A stretch of DNA of 64,000 nucleotides from Lates calcarifer. Its lineage: Eukaryota; Chordata; Actinopteri; Centropomidae. This document shows positions 46,586 to 57,290 of this stretch, in pieces. Under the pieces are notes generated by a model. The model saw only the letters and a list, made by a program, of their open reading frames with translations, was not told the origin of the DNA and did no database searches. Position 1 is the stretch's first letter; each line of letters starts with the position of its first letter. The stretch covers positions 4,795,434 to 4,859,433 of the forward strand of contig NC_066835.1 of assembly GCF_001640805.2 (NCBI RefSeq), written 5' to 3'. The translations under genes were made by a program, and so were the position numbers.

Positions 46586-48721
46586 ACATAATAATACACT
46601 ATTCTCAGTGCTGATCTTGAATACAGCCAGGCTAACTGAAACCACACAAAGTTGGCTCACAGGTTACATCAAATGTGACATATACACAGTTAGTTAAACA
46701 GCATGACCATTTGCTCTTTCTACTGGTGTGGAAATCTCCACAGGGTGCAGTGTGAAGCAGGCTATAGGTCCACTTCATGGACTTCACGTCATTTTCAATA
46801 TGCTGCTTTTTTCAACATACATCCAGTATATACACTCCCTGAGCTGCCACTCCAAGAAATCAAACCTGTGACACTGCTGGAACTAGTCTGTGAGCCTGAG
46901 GGGATATCTGCTATTTCAGCATTTTGCACAGCCGTTGATTTAAACTTAGCACCCAGCTTAACGTCAGCAGTATATGGCAGAAGGAAACATTTTGGGCGTG
47001 AATGTCTAAGAATAGGCATATCCTGGAAAAATCTTGTGTCTGGTATTTGGAATTCAGCGTGTGCACTTTAATATCCCCATGCCATTCAGGTTTAGCTATA
47101 TCTGCTATTTGAGGATTAACACCTCCTGACAACGGCAAACATTGTGTTTCCTCATTTTTAGCAGATCACACAGGGAATACCAATAAGCTTTGTTCTGGTA
47201 TCTAGAGAATGGATTCTACCTGTATCTCGTTATGCTTATTTCTGTCACCTCTCAGACTTTCTGACCGGTAGCAAACAGACTTTGAGTTGCAAAAGAAAAC
47301 TAATTATCATTTTCAGACATAAGCAGTTATATACTTTTAAACAAAGGATGTAATAGAAAAATCTGTTTTATGTCACTGGTTGCAGGATTTGTGTGCTAGA
47401 AGTGATATCTGCCATGAGTCAGTAGCCTGAGGCTGTTGAGAGACTTTTTCTTTTTAATAGCTGTGAATGTTACTTGGGTGATGTCTCTGTGACTCAAAAG
47501 GACAGAGAGCTTTGTTGGCCTCTGGATGGATCTGTTAGATAGCCAGGATAAAATCATGTTTTCTCCCTGTCTGTCTCTGCAGCATTTAATATTGGCGTTT
47601 GTCAGGGAATATTACAGCAGCTGAACACACAGGGTCATAGCTGACAGAGACGGTGCCCCTGTCTTCTCGTCTCTGTTCTGGTTGCCAAAAGAGGCTCTGG
47701 ACAATGTGTCTGTACAAACTGTCTGCTCTATTCTGTTCACAGGCAAGAGCTCAGCTAAAATAAATGTAAGGGGTCACAAAAGATCACCTCTGAATCTGAA
47801 GTACTCTCACTGTGGTTGTGTGAGGTCTTTTCTAAAGAGAGCCATGTGGTTTAGCTGATCAAAATCAGTTGCTAGTCAATTAGCACTTGATTTAAGGTTA
47901 AATATTCGATAAGAAGAGGCTCAATCTCACCAGAAAGAACCACAGGGGAATTCAAGCACTCAAGCAAATATTTGGTGATACAGGCTTGGTGACATAGCTG
48001 TTATAATGTGAGGGCTAATTGGTAACAACTGTAGCTGACAAGCTATCGCCTAATATACTAGCAACATACTTTTTTTCTATGTCCTGAATCATTTAATTTT
48101 CCCTCTGGCATTTTGTTCTGAGCATTGTACCTTCATTCAAGAGGGAAAAGCTCTTCAAACTAGCAGATATCGACAACTGAGAAGTTGATACCAATTAATT
48201 TTTGGCATTTATGCTTAAAAATGAATCAGATGTTAAAATTGTTGCCAGTACATAGGTGGATAGTACAGCCTGCTACCATCTATCACAAAAGTGAAAGTGT
48301 CATTAATTTAATATCTTCCCATTTCTACTTCTACTCGTAAAGAGGGTCAAAAATTACGGAGAGGTTGATAGTCTGGTCTGCTATATTTTCTATTAAGTGA
48401 TGAGAACATAACTGTGTTAATTCCTGACTACTCTGACAGCCCTCTGGAAAGTTTTTCATTATGTCTGTTGGACCCTGGAGGGTAAGGTGTGTCATTAGGG
48501 ACATCCAGCTCACGTTAACTGCTTTATCTGAACTATACTTTTATATATTATTCCCTAGCTTTTACACTTCTGGTTCTAATTAGTTCAATATACTTCCACA
48601 CCAAAGTGTAAGAAAAGATACATTGTTACCTCTTAGTTCTGGCCCAGTTCATGTACACATTGTCTTTTTACAAATGAACCAAGTGGAGTAAACATCTGCT
48701 GTCTAACATCTCATAGTTGGT
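46586..48721. other. Non-coding stretch, no gene seen
   Basis: At 46,703-47,071 frames stay open on both strands (122 and 74 codons), but neither contains a recognisable domain or splice layout. No supported feature. Confidence 0.35.
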
Positions 48722-49212
48722 CTATTATGCTTTCACACTTAAAACATCTCCAAAGCACAAATCACACCAGCCTAAATCAGTCTAAATCAAAGGTACCAAT
48801 TAGCTTTCACTTTTTACTCTGGTTAAATCAGACTCTGGTTCATTTTCCTCCTTGGTGTGATTCATTAGGGCAGGTGTAAATGCAGCCATTGCACTCAGAT
48901 GTGATCCTACCCAACTTCCAGGTACACTCCACAAGTTCAAGCTAAACAGCTTATGTAGCCAGGTGTGCTTTGCATTCTGGGAAGTGGCAGAACACACAGC
49001 TCACGTAGCACTAGTAGTCTCACTTCAACTATGAATATTCTCATTGGGTTATAGTTATGCATTTTGATTTGCTTGGAGTTTTCTCTGTGTAAGAGGAAAT
49101 CGAACCAAGGGGAAAATGCTCCAAGTTTACAAACTGATCGACTCATTCAGACCAAACGAACTGTAGGTGTTTTAAACCAAACCAAACAAGTTATGTGTGA
49201 AAGCACCCTAAC
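48722..49212. mobile_element. MITE with 11-bp terminal inverted repeats, about 490 bp
   Basis: TGCTTTCACAC (48,728-48,738) is matched exactly by GTGTGAAAGCA (49,195-49,205). The inverted match extends outward imperfectly (TATTA against TTAGGG). Internal phrases such as CTGGTTCATTTTCC and GGGCAGGTGTAAATGCAG fit a family of fish non-autonomous DNA transposons I recognise by their GGTGCTTTCACAC ends. It is non-coding. Confidence 0.7.
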
Positions 49213-50599
49213 ATAATGCTCAATTGCAAAAATCTAAGCATAGCTACCAGGGCACCGGCATCCTCCAAAATAAATTTTGAAAAAGGTTTTGGTGAGATCA
49301 ATACACAAACTCTGCAATCACGTTCATTTTAAGATTTGGCCAGAGCATATTTTCTGAATGCATTCAGGAGACATCACACCAACCCCAAATATTGCTTTAG
49401 GTTTCATAAGCCAAAACACTCACAAGCCAAGTTGTTTTTATATCATATTGTATTTTACACATATCACATCTTTTGCTTTAAAGCTGCTGCAGGCTCTTGT
49501 TTTGTTCAGCATACAACCAGTGCCAATAATCTGCTGGGGACAAATGGGCGGTTTTAGCATCTTACTGTACAGAGAACCACAATGGTGAATGAGGGTTTAG
49601 ATGGTCTTCTGTCTCCTGTTTAACAAAATGTTCACATGCATAACAGTGGAACAAAGCAGCACACTGATAAGTTGTTTGTCCTTGAGCTGTATCTTTATTC
49701 TTATTCAACTAATCAAGTCAGCATATGATGCCGGCTCACTGGGTGAAACTTTGCTCGAAAGGTCAGGACCAGTTTGAAATTGCGGTCCATGACTACAAAC
49801 TGCATCCAGTATGCAGTTTGACACATAACAAACAACTCCAATGGTGCCCTTGATGGTGCACAACCCAAGGAATCAATGAATAGTCCTTGGCTCGAATCAT
49901 TCTACCATGGCTTTTGGCATGAAGCCTGCAGTATCTGGTTTCTCTTCTTAGCTGGACTTTATCTGAGTTGCATGCCTCTGAGTTTTTTTGTTGTTTTTTT
50001 TTTTCCTAATCTGCCTCCATGTGACTCAAAGGCAGCATTTAAAAGCATCCAAATGTTAAACACTGGCATTTTCTCAGCTTTTCTTTTTAGGATGGGAGGT
50101 GCAAGATGGGAAAGTGAATGCAATGAGACACCTGACATCCATCCGCTACTTGCCTGAAGAGAGGAGTTCATCAAAAAGGCACAAACGAGAATGTGAAAGG
50201 TTTTTGTTTTTTTTGTATGTTCTCTGTGTGGGTGAGAGATAGATAATTCTGCATGAGAGAAGGCGTTGGGGTTTTGTTTTGTGAAACAGAGGAGGAAGAG
50301 AACTCACAGTGTTGGTCAGTTCATCTGCATTGTGGGCTGCAATAGTGATGAGAGTTCTCTAACTTAACCATAGGGCTTCCCAACACTGCGAGATTACCCC
50401 ATATTATCCTTTTTTTGGAGGAAAGAAAAACACTAACAGTGAGTAGAGCACATAATGAGAACACACCAGCACACACACATTGCAACTGCTGGAGCTGTAT
50501 TTGTATGTACGGGAGGCAATAATAAAACACGGCTCCGTACAAAGGTATCAAAAAAGATGATTACTGATGCACATGAATGTGGCGTGACATGCATTTTGA

Positions 50600-50600
<1 letters not shown>
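49213..50600. other. Non-coding stretch, no gene seen
   Basis: Open frames of 70-90 codons at 49.3-50.2 kb overlap in different frames and contain no recognised domain. Confidence 0.4.
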
Positions 50601-50635
<35 letters not shown>

Positions 50636-51846
50636 TGGGTGTGCATGTACATGCAACAGGAATGCTCCAGCGTGTGCAAGCACACACACACACAAATAGC
50701 TGTCCATGGCTGCTAATGAGGAGCCAAAGGGGGCTCTCGCTCAGAAGCCAATTATCCTGTCCCTTCGGAGGAATAGTCTGAGAGTGTGTGTGTGTGTGTG
50801 CGCGTGTGTGTGTAAGTGTGCACAAATGTGTGTGCGTGTGTGCAGATGTTTCGAGCCACAGCCGGAGCCACTCTGTTTTTCTCTATGCCAATATGACAAC
50901 AGTCTTATTTACATAATCTTTCAGCTCTAATTATGTCTATACATACCACTTATGAGATGTTTCCTGCTCTTATGCCAAAAACATGGACCGTTGAACCTCA
51001 GTTACCAGAGCATATCAGCGCTGTGTTATGAACAAAGTAAAAATATATGTCTAAGAAGCCTGTGAGCCATGAAGATGCCTCTTTATTTCAAGCCTGGTAC
51101 CCTTATTTTGCGTCATCGCTGTCATTGTTGTGTTTACCTCCCGCAGCAGATCTGTCTATTTGATGACCACAACTGCATAAATTATGAACAGAGTTTGGGG
51201 CATAAATACGCAAAATAAATGGGGTAGGGGGTGGGATGGCTGTCACAGCTACAAAAGGCTCAGTATTTCAGTCATGAATGTGCATTTTGCATCAGCAGTT
51301 TGTCTCTATTGTATCATACTGTAGTGATGTGTTGACTTGATACAGTAGCAGTGGATATTGTTCTATTCAGACAGGTGTGTGTGTGTGTGTGTGCGCCCTT
51401 CCCCACTGATTCTCCAAACCTCTTATAGGATAATCACAGTACAAAAGGATCATTCTTTCCTCCCTTCTGTTGCATTTCTCATCCACTTAAGCTCATTTAG
51501 CCAAAGTGTTCCATGGTGAGAGCCGTCAGTTTGACAGGTCTGAATGGAAATCTGTGTGAATGTGGCTGTCAGTGGGCAAGTATGTGTGCATGAGTTGTGG
51601 TGTAAAGGCTGTGCGATAAGTGTAACTGTGTCACTGTGAGGATGGTTGCCTGGTTAGAGGATGAGGTACTTCACATTAATGCCCCCCCATCTAAATTGCT
51701 TCCAGCTGAATAATTAGCATATTCAAAGGCCAATTTAGGCCTGACACTGAGACTCCACTTCAACAATGTGACAGTACAGTAATGTTTCCATTGTGTGTGT
51801 GTGTGTGTGTGTGAGTTTAAGCATGTGCTTCTGATGTAAATATATG

Positions 51847-51889
<43 letters not shown>

Positions 51890-51897
51890 TGTGTGTG
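50601..51897. repeat. Cluster of CA/TG microsatellites
   Basis: (CA)15 lies at 50,601-50,631. TG tracts lie at 50,784-50,813, 51,375-51,393, 51,792-51,813 and 51,849-51,897, the last being the longest, with one TTT interruption. Degenerate TGTGCG units occur between them. The intervening sequence shows no gene. Confidence 0.9.
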
Positions 51898-52373
51898 CCC
51901 TCTGGCCTTTACGAGCTTGTCAATAAGAGTTAAAGCACTCCAGAAAAACAGATGATTCTCCAGGGTCTGCAATGACCCTTTGAGCTGAAACACAAAGCGT
52001 GTTAGAGAGAGCCTTCACAAGCTATCAGTCAACAAGTGTGTGTCCGTGTTTGCGTGTGTATAACAAACATGCGCTTTGGCCAAAAATGGCAACTTTGTTT
52101 GCAATCATGTGTGCGTGTGGTTGCGTATTTTTAAAGGCTAGAGGCCCTGGGTGCATGCATGTGCATGAAAAGTGTGTGTTAAGCCATTTGTATTCCATCA
52201 CCCTGAGCAATCCGCGGCCAAACAGATCCCATCATGTTTGTGTTCGGAGAGCAGATAGGGCCTCATTCCCTCCAGGCTCGCTGCATGCTGATGCGCCTTT
52301 CAGCCAGCTTGGATGGATTACAGCATCCACTTTGTGCTTTGGACCTGTGGTGGTGGTCCCAGCTCGAGGTGGG

Positions 52374-52400
52374 TTTTTTTTTTTTTTTTTTTTTTTTTTT
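52374..52400. repeat. T27 homopolymer
   Basis: Twenty-seven consecutive T residues, which could mark the poly-A tail of a minus-strand retroposed sequence. No body was recognised to its right on the minus strand. Confidence 0.9.
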
Positions 52401-54151
52401 GGAGGTTTATTTAGAAGCTGCACCCTGGAATTGTTTCAGTTGTCAGCCTTGAACGTGCTTCAGTGGTTTGGGGACAACTGGCTTCATTGGCCTGATTGCA
52501 GGATGTGATATAGAATGTCAGCCAGGACTGAAATTGTCTGGTTGTACAGGTAAGGTCCAGGAAATGTTCAGTTCTGCTGTCAAGGCAACTTGGATGTAGA
52601 CAATGCAAAATTTTAAATATTTAAAACATTTGCCAATGTTTTGTAAAGAGGAAAATATATTTGACACGTTAGACCTTAAAGATACACACACATTGCTTTA
52701 GTGAATAAGAGTTGACATAAGTCTGGTTTGTTTACAAAGGGCAGCTTTTGAGGAGAGACAATGGGAAGAGGCAAAAGTAGATGCTACCAATTGTATACTA
52801 TACTATAGTCTTCAGTAACTCTACCAAAATTAAGTTGTTGGCCATGAAAAATTGTAAAATGTTACATATTTAAACCAACCATTTAAGCCAAGTTTTTGCT
52901 GTGATTAAAATGTATTTTGCTACTCTTGGGGTTGTCAAATTCACCCTACGAATAAAATAGAACAGGATACAGTATGGATGTTGGCTACTTAAACCTGTTC
53001 CCAAATGCAAAAGCCAAGCACTCACAAGCACAAAATCCGGTGAATGTCAAGGTGCTCTTGGAGATGAAAAGACTGGCAAGTTCTCTGTGTGCTCATGGAT
53101 ATACTTGAATGTATATTAATGGTTAAACGTTTTCCCTTAGAACTAATTCCAGAGACGTGCAGCTTATTCTGTTATTTCAGAAATAAAGTCATTGATAACT
53201 AATATAAGAGCTTAGTGTATTTTTTTGCAGCAAGAAAATGTGTTCACTTATGAATTTCCTGGCTGGTGTATTGAATTTCTCCATCCTCTCTTACTGATGA
53301 GACAGCTCACACATTCTGCAGACACTGGCAGAACCTGGAAGGAGATTATGACCTTTAGACTGTACGTTTTTGGAGTAAAAGCTATAGGGAAAAAACTACC
53401 CTCATATCCCTGTTATCACTGAGATCTATAACCTGAATATAGGGACCAATTGTACGACTCGTAAAACATTTGACTGTGCTTTTTTCAGCGTAAATGAGGT
53501 TTACTTTATAGGAGTGCTATAAAGTGTTAGAGTAGTGCCGCGTCTGCAACAGGCAAGTCATATTCCTGGATGAAATATTCAGGCTTTTAGTGATGCATTC
53601 ACACTATCTTGTGTCAGTACTGGAGAGAAGAAGCTGTCACACTGATCGCCTAAAACAATCTTCCTTTGGCCGCTGTCATGTTTCATTGCATGCTGAAATG
53701 TTGCAGAGGCTGAGTGTGTTGCTGTGTGTCAGCGTGCATGTGTGCAGTTTGCAGTTTTGCAAAAATAGATGAGAGGTCGAGCATCCCTCAAATACGTTGT
53801 TGACCTTGTTAAGCTTTTTTCTCTGCTCTCCCTCTGACTCTGTCTGTGTCCTTTTGTCTCTCCCTGTTCCACCACGCTGATGCAAAGAGGAAAAGACAGT
53901 TTCCACTGGGTGTTTTTCTCTAATGGACGCTGTGTCCTAGCCCCAGAAGGTCTACAGATTTACACTGGTAATAGGCTCCTGCTCTGCAAACCACATTTCA
54001 TTTTTGTCTCCGGCTTTAATCTGAGTATCTACCTCTTTCATCTGGCCCTTGACTCCTGCTCAGTCGTTTCTTACTAAGTGCAGCCGTTAGCTCCTTTGTT
54101 TGGTTTGCTTTGCGCACAGCAAGGGAGGTTGGGATTTCTGTTTAACAAGTG
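52401..54151. other. Non-coding stretch, no gene seen
   Basis: No exon with recognisable content was found. The acceptor-like TTTTTTTGCAG near 53,220-53,230 is followed by a 60-codon frame of no known type. Confidence 0.35.
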
Positions 54152-54332
54152 TTTATTTGTGCTCACCGAGGAGCCCAGCTAGGAAAACAGAAGGCGGTGC
54201 GCGGGCCTCCTGGGAGAAGCTGAGCTTGCCAGATACCAGAATCACAAATCAGTGATGGAGGGGGAAAACGTTGATGCCATAGATCTTTTCAGGCTGTTGC
54301 TCAGGGCCAAAGGGGTCTGGAGTCTGCTTCAT
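54152..54332 (-). other. Candidate terminal exon with poly-A signal
   Basis: On the minus strand a strong acceptor (TTTATCCTTTCAG) ends at 54,333. The frame from 54,332 reads MKQTPDPFGPEQQPEKIYG, then INVFPLHH, and stops at TGA (54,251-54,249). AATAAA follows about 92 bp later (54,157-54,152). The peptide has varied, protein-like composition and the layout is that of a last exon. I do not recognise the protein, and the first ATG may be an internal Met. The plus strand is also open here over 29 codons, which weakens the case. No partner exon is proven. Confidence 0.3.
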
Positions 54333-54610
54333 CTGAAAGGATAAACAATGAGCTTTGAAACTTTCCCTGTGAAAACAAGGTAATGTGTTAGCTGTCCACC
54401 TAACAGATGCTGATTGTCTGTAAATGTCTGTAACATGTAAGGGTGCTGAACTTCACTTTGTTGGTAACAGAGTGATGTGTAGAGACGCTGCTGTGTTATT
54501 CCTGGCACGGTGCTGTGCTGCAACATCTCAGTGCTGTTTATTCAGTCTATACAGCATCACACCAGATATTTTTTGAAAAATGGATAACCTTTCCTGTGTT
54601 TGCTGTGCTG

Positions 54611-55135
54611 GTGGCATGGCTCTAGGCATGGTAAGATCAGTTGGTCAGTCCACCACTTTGATCCAGACTGAAATATCACAACAACTTTTAGATGGATTAC
54701 CATAAAAAATTACACAGCTATTCATGATCCTCAGAGGATGCCTCCTAATGCCTCTGGTGATCCTATTCCTCTGGTGCTACCAACAGGTTCACATTTTAGT
54801 TTCATTGTGAAATATCTTGAAAAGTACTGGTGTGATTGACATGAAATTCACTACACCATGTGCCCCTCACAATAAATTGTAATAACTTTGATGATTATCT
54901 TCCTTTTCAAATAATGTGATAATCAAGTGAAAATTTCAGTCTGGATCATGCTTTCGTTAATGATCAAACACCTGCAAAACTACTTACATTCTCATCAGTC
55001 TTAGCTACACTTTGTCTTTCGTGGTGGAATAGCAAATGTTAGCATACTAACACACTAAACAATGGTGTTGAACAGCGTACACACGCTATTTTAAGTATAT
55101 TAGCATGATATTGTTAGCATTAAGCTAAATTAACC
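54611..55135 (+). mobile_element. Dispersed repeat family B, long copy
   Basis: The order is GGCATGGCTCTAGGCATGG, CAGTCCACCACTTTGATCCAG, ACTGAAATATCACAACAACT, ATTCATGATCCTCAGAGGATG, AATTGTAATAACTTTGATGA, CCTGCAAAACTACTTACATT, and finally AGCAAATGTTAGCATACTAA with further GCTAA units. I recognise this as a common teleost repeat. It is non-coding. Two shorter minus-strand copies lie at 40.5 and 63.85 kb. Confidence 0.65.
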
Positions 55136-56605
55136 AAAGACTGGGCTATAAATTCGTAGAAGAAAATCTGAGATAAAGAAAATCAAGAGTTTAATTCTGA
55201 AAATATACAAATATTTTGTACCACTACAGTCATTGGAAAAGTGACAATGAAAGAAAAAAAAATACAGAAATTGGAAAAAAAATCTTAATATGTAGAAAGT
55301 GTTGTGTCGCTCCCATGGAGGTGAAATGTCTGTGATATCCACACTGTTTTACTGTATTACTAGAAGCAGTTGGAGTAGCTTAGTGTACAGTACCTTTGCT
55401 ACACGCTGACTTATTCTGACTTATTCTGACAAAACAAGCAGAGTCTGATTCTGGTAAGTGTCACTCTGGAAGCCTATGGGAGCATCACTGCCTCTCACTC
55501 AGTGGACAGCCAAAATTAATTCCTTAAATACACAGTGGATTTCTTCATATAACACAATCTCAGTGTCAGAGGGGATTAGTGTTAGCTATGAGTCCACCTT
55601 TGAGAAAATACACCAAAGTGAGGCAGATTCTCAGCTTCACTTCACTTCCAGGAGGAGCACTATTAGACTGAGCCACCAGGAGCCAGCTGATTCTATTCTC
55701 TGCACCAGTTTCCCAACACCAAGTCACTGTGCTGCAGTGAGTTTGACTGTGGACTGTTTATGTTGGACTGTTGGCTGATGCCAACATAGAGAGAGTGCAG
55801 ATGGGGCTCCAATCTTTTTATCAACTGAAGAAAAACAACATTCCCAACTGAGAAAAGTTGCAACTGCATACAAATGAATCATTGTTTGGCTGGCGTAATA
55901 CATTAATAACCAGGTAAAATGTCTGTCTAATTCATACTGGCATATTAACATACTGTGAAATACAGACTTTTCTTTAAATATAACTAGCACTGGGGTTTTG
56001 TTATATTACAATGTACAACACAGACCACCAGAGCAGGCTGAATTTCTTCATAAATAGTGTAGAAAAGTTTACATGAATCACTCCAAGCTCCAAAGAGGCC
56101 AGACCACAGTAGCTGCTGCCTCTACTGTAAACACACACATCACAAAAACAGCTAAATTATTTAATGCGGTAAGGAGGGCCAGAAATCATGAGAACACACA
56201 GGGTCTACCAAACACAAACAGCATGAGCAAAGAAAACTGCAGCCTGCAAAACACTACTGAAATACTAGACAAATAATAGACACCTGAGCAATACAAAAAA
56301 GGGCAGCGCTTCATTTAAGGGACCCCATGTTTTCCTAATATTTTCCTAAAAATTCTGTTCACGGAGTATATCATCACTCACCACTCCTCTTGTGCTGAGT
56401 TTGGTGTCTCCTTTTGGGGAGTGAGAGAGAACCTAAATGTCAAATATCAATACATATTCTACACAAAATGAGTTGGTTAACTGCACTGATGTAGCACTAT
56501 GTAAACCCGTATTAACTATAAGGCAAATGGAGACAGTTTTTAATATCTACATTTCGAACGTAGTCTGTTGAACATATAAAACTTGTTGACAATCAAACAA
56601 TTCCA
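55136..56605. other. Non-coding stretch, no gene seen
   Basis: A 106-codon frame at 55,458-55,778 has no recognisable domain. No repeat was identified. Confidence 0.35.
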
Positions 56606-56626
56606 CTATATATATATATGTGTGTG

Positions 56627-56672
<46 letters not shown>

Positions 56673-56680
56673 TATATACA
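56606..56680. repeat. Palindromic TA/TG/CA microsatellite
   Basis: TA units are interrupted by TGTGTGTG on the left and by CACACACA on the right, so the whole tract is close to self-complementary and could extrude as a cruciform of about 70 bp. Confidence 0.85.
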
Positions 56681-56987
56681 TACATACACTTTGATTTAAA
56701 TGATATTTTTGAGATATTTAGAAGGTCTTTCGAGGAAGTTCCTTAGGAATTCAACAACTGCTTATTAACACAAAACAGCTAACTAAGCTCAATAAATTGT
56801 CTGCTACTATTCCCCTGTTAGAATAAAACTGTGTATTTCTTTGTAATAGACGTGGAATTATTAGGAAAGCAAGAACAGCTCACATTCAATTAAGTGTCAC
56901 CAAAACTATGTAATTCACTCCTCTCATTAAAGCCAAAGGTTGTCTTCACCCTCTCAGTGGTGAGCTCCTTAACATAATGGTAAATGT

Positions 56988-57290
56988 TTAAGTGTGTGGC
57001 AGACCTCTACTGGGAGTCATTAGGCCTGATAATTTCACCCCATGGTCATATAGGAAAACAGCAATGAGGCTACTGTGCAAGCCCTGAGGATACTGTTCCC
57101 TCATATATTTCCACATTTTTCCATGATGATAATGGCTTGCTATGTACTGTGAAACAAATTCAGCAGTGGTTTCATGAACAGCAGGAGAAGTCAAACACTC
57201 CTCTATAGCCTCAATTACCTTAATCGAAAGTCTATTTACACAGCCTTCGACAGAGAAATGAAGACATTTTCTCAAACATTCAGTATTCAC
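56988..57290 (-). other. Unidentified protein-like open frame (about 100 codons)
   Basis: The minus-strand frame is open from the TAA just upstream of 57,290 to a TAA at 56,990-56,988. It contains VIEAIEECLTSP, EFVSQYIASHYHHGKMWKYM and LIAVFLYDHGV. The composition is well mixed, with amphipathic stretches, no low complexity and no stops, unlike most frames here. There is no ATG at the start: the frame opens with GTG directly after TAA, following CATGTAAG, so it would have to be an internal or terminal exon or a relic. A possible donor GGTGAAA lies after FLYDHG. I do not recognise the family. It could be a pseudogene exon, a transposon fragment or chance. Confidence 0.3.

Noticed and set aside
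46703..47071. A 122-codon plus-strand frame overlapping a 74-codon minus frame
   Set aside because: There is no domain, no splice context and no codon pattern favouring either strand.
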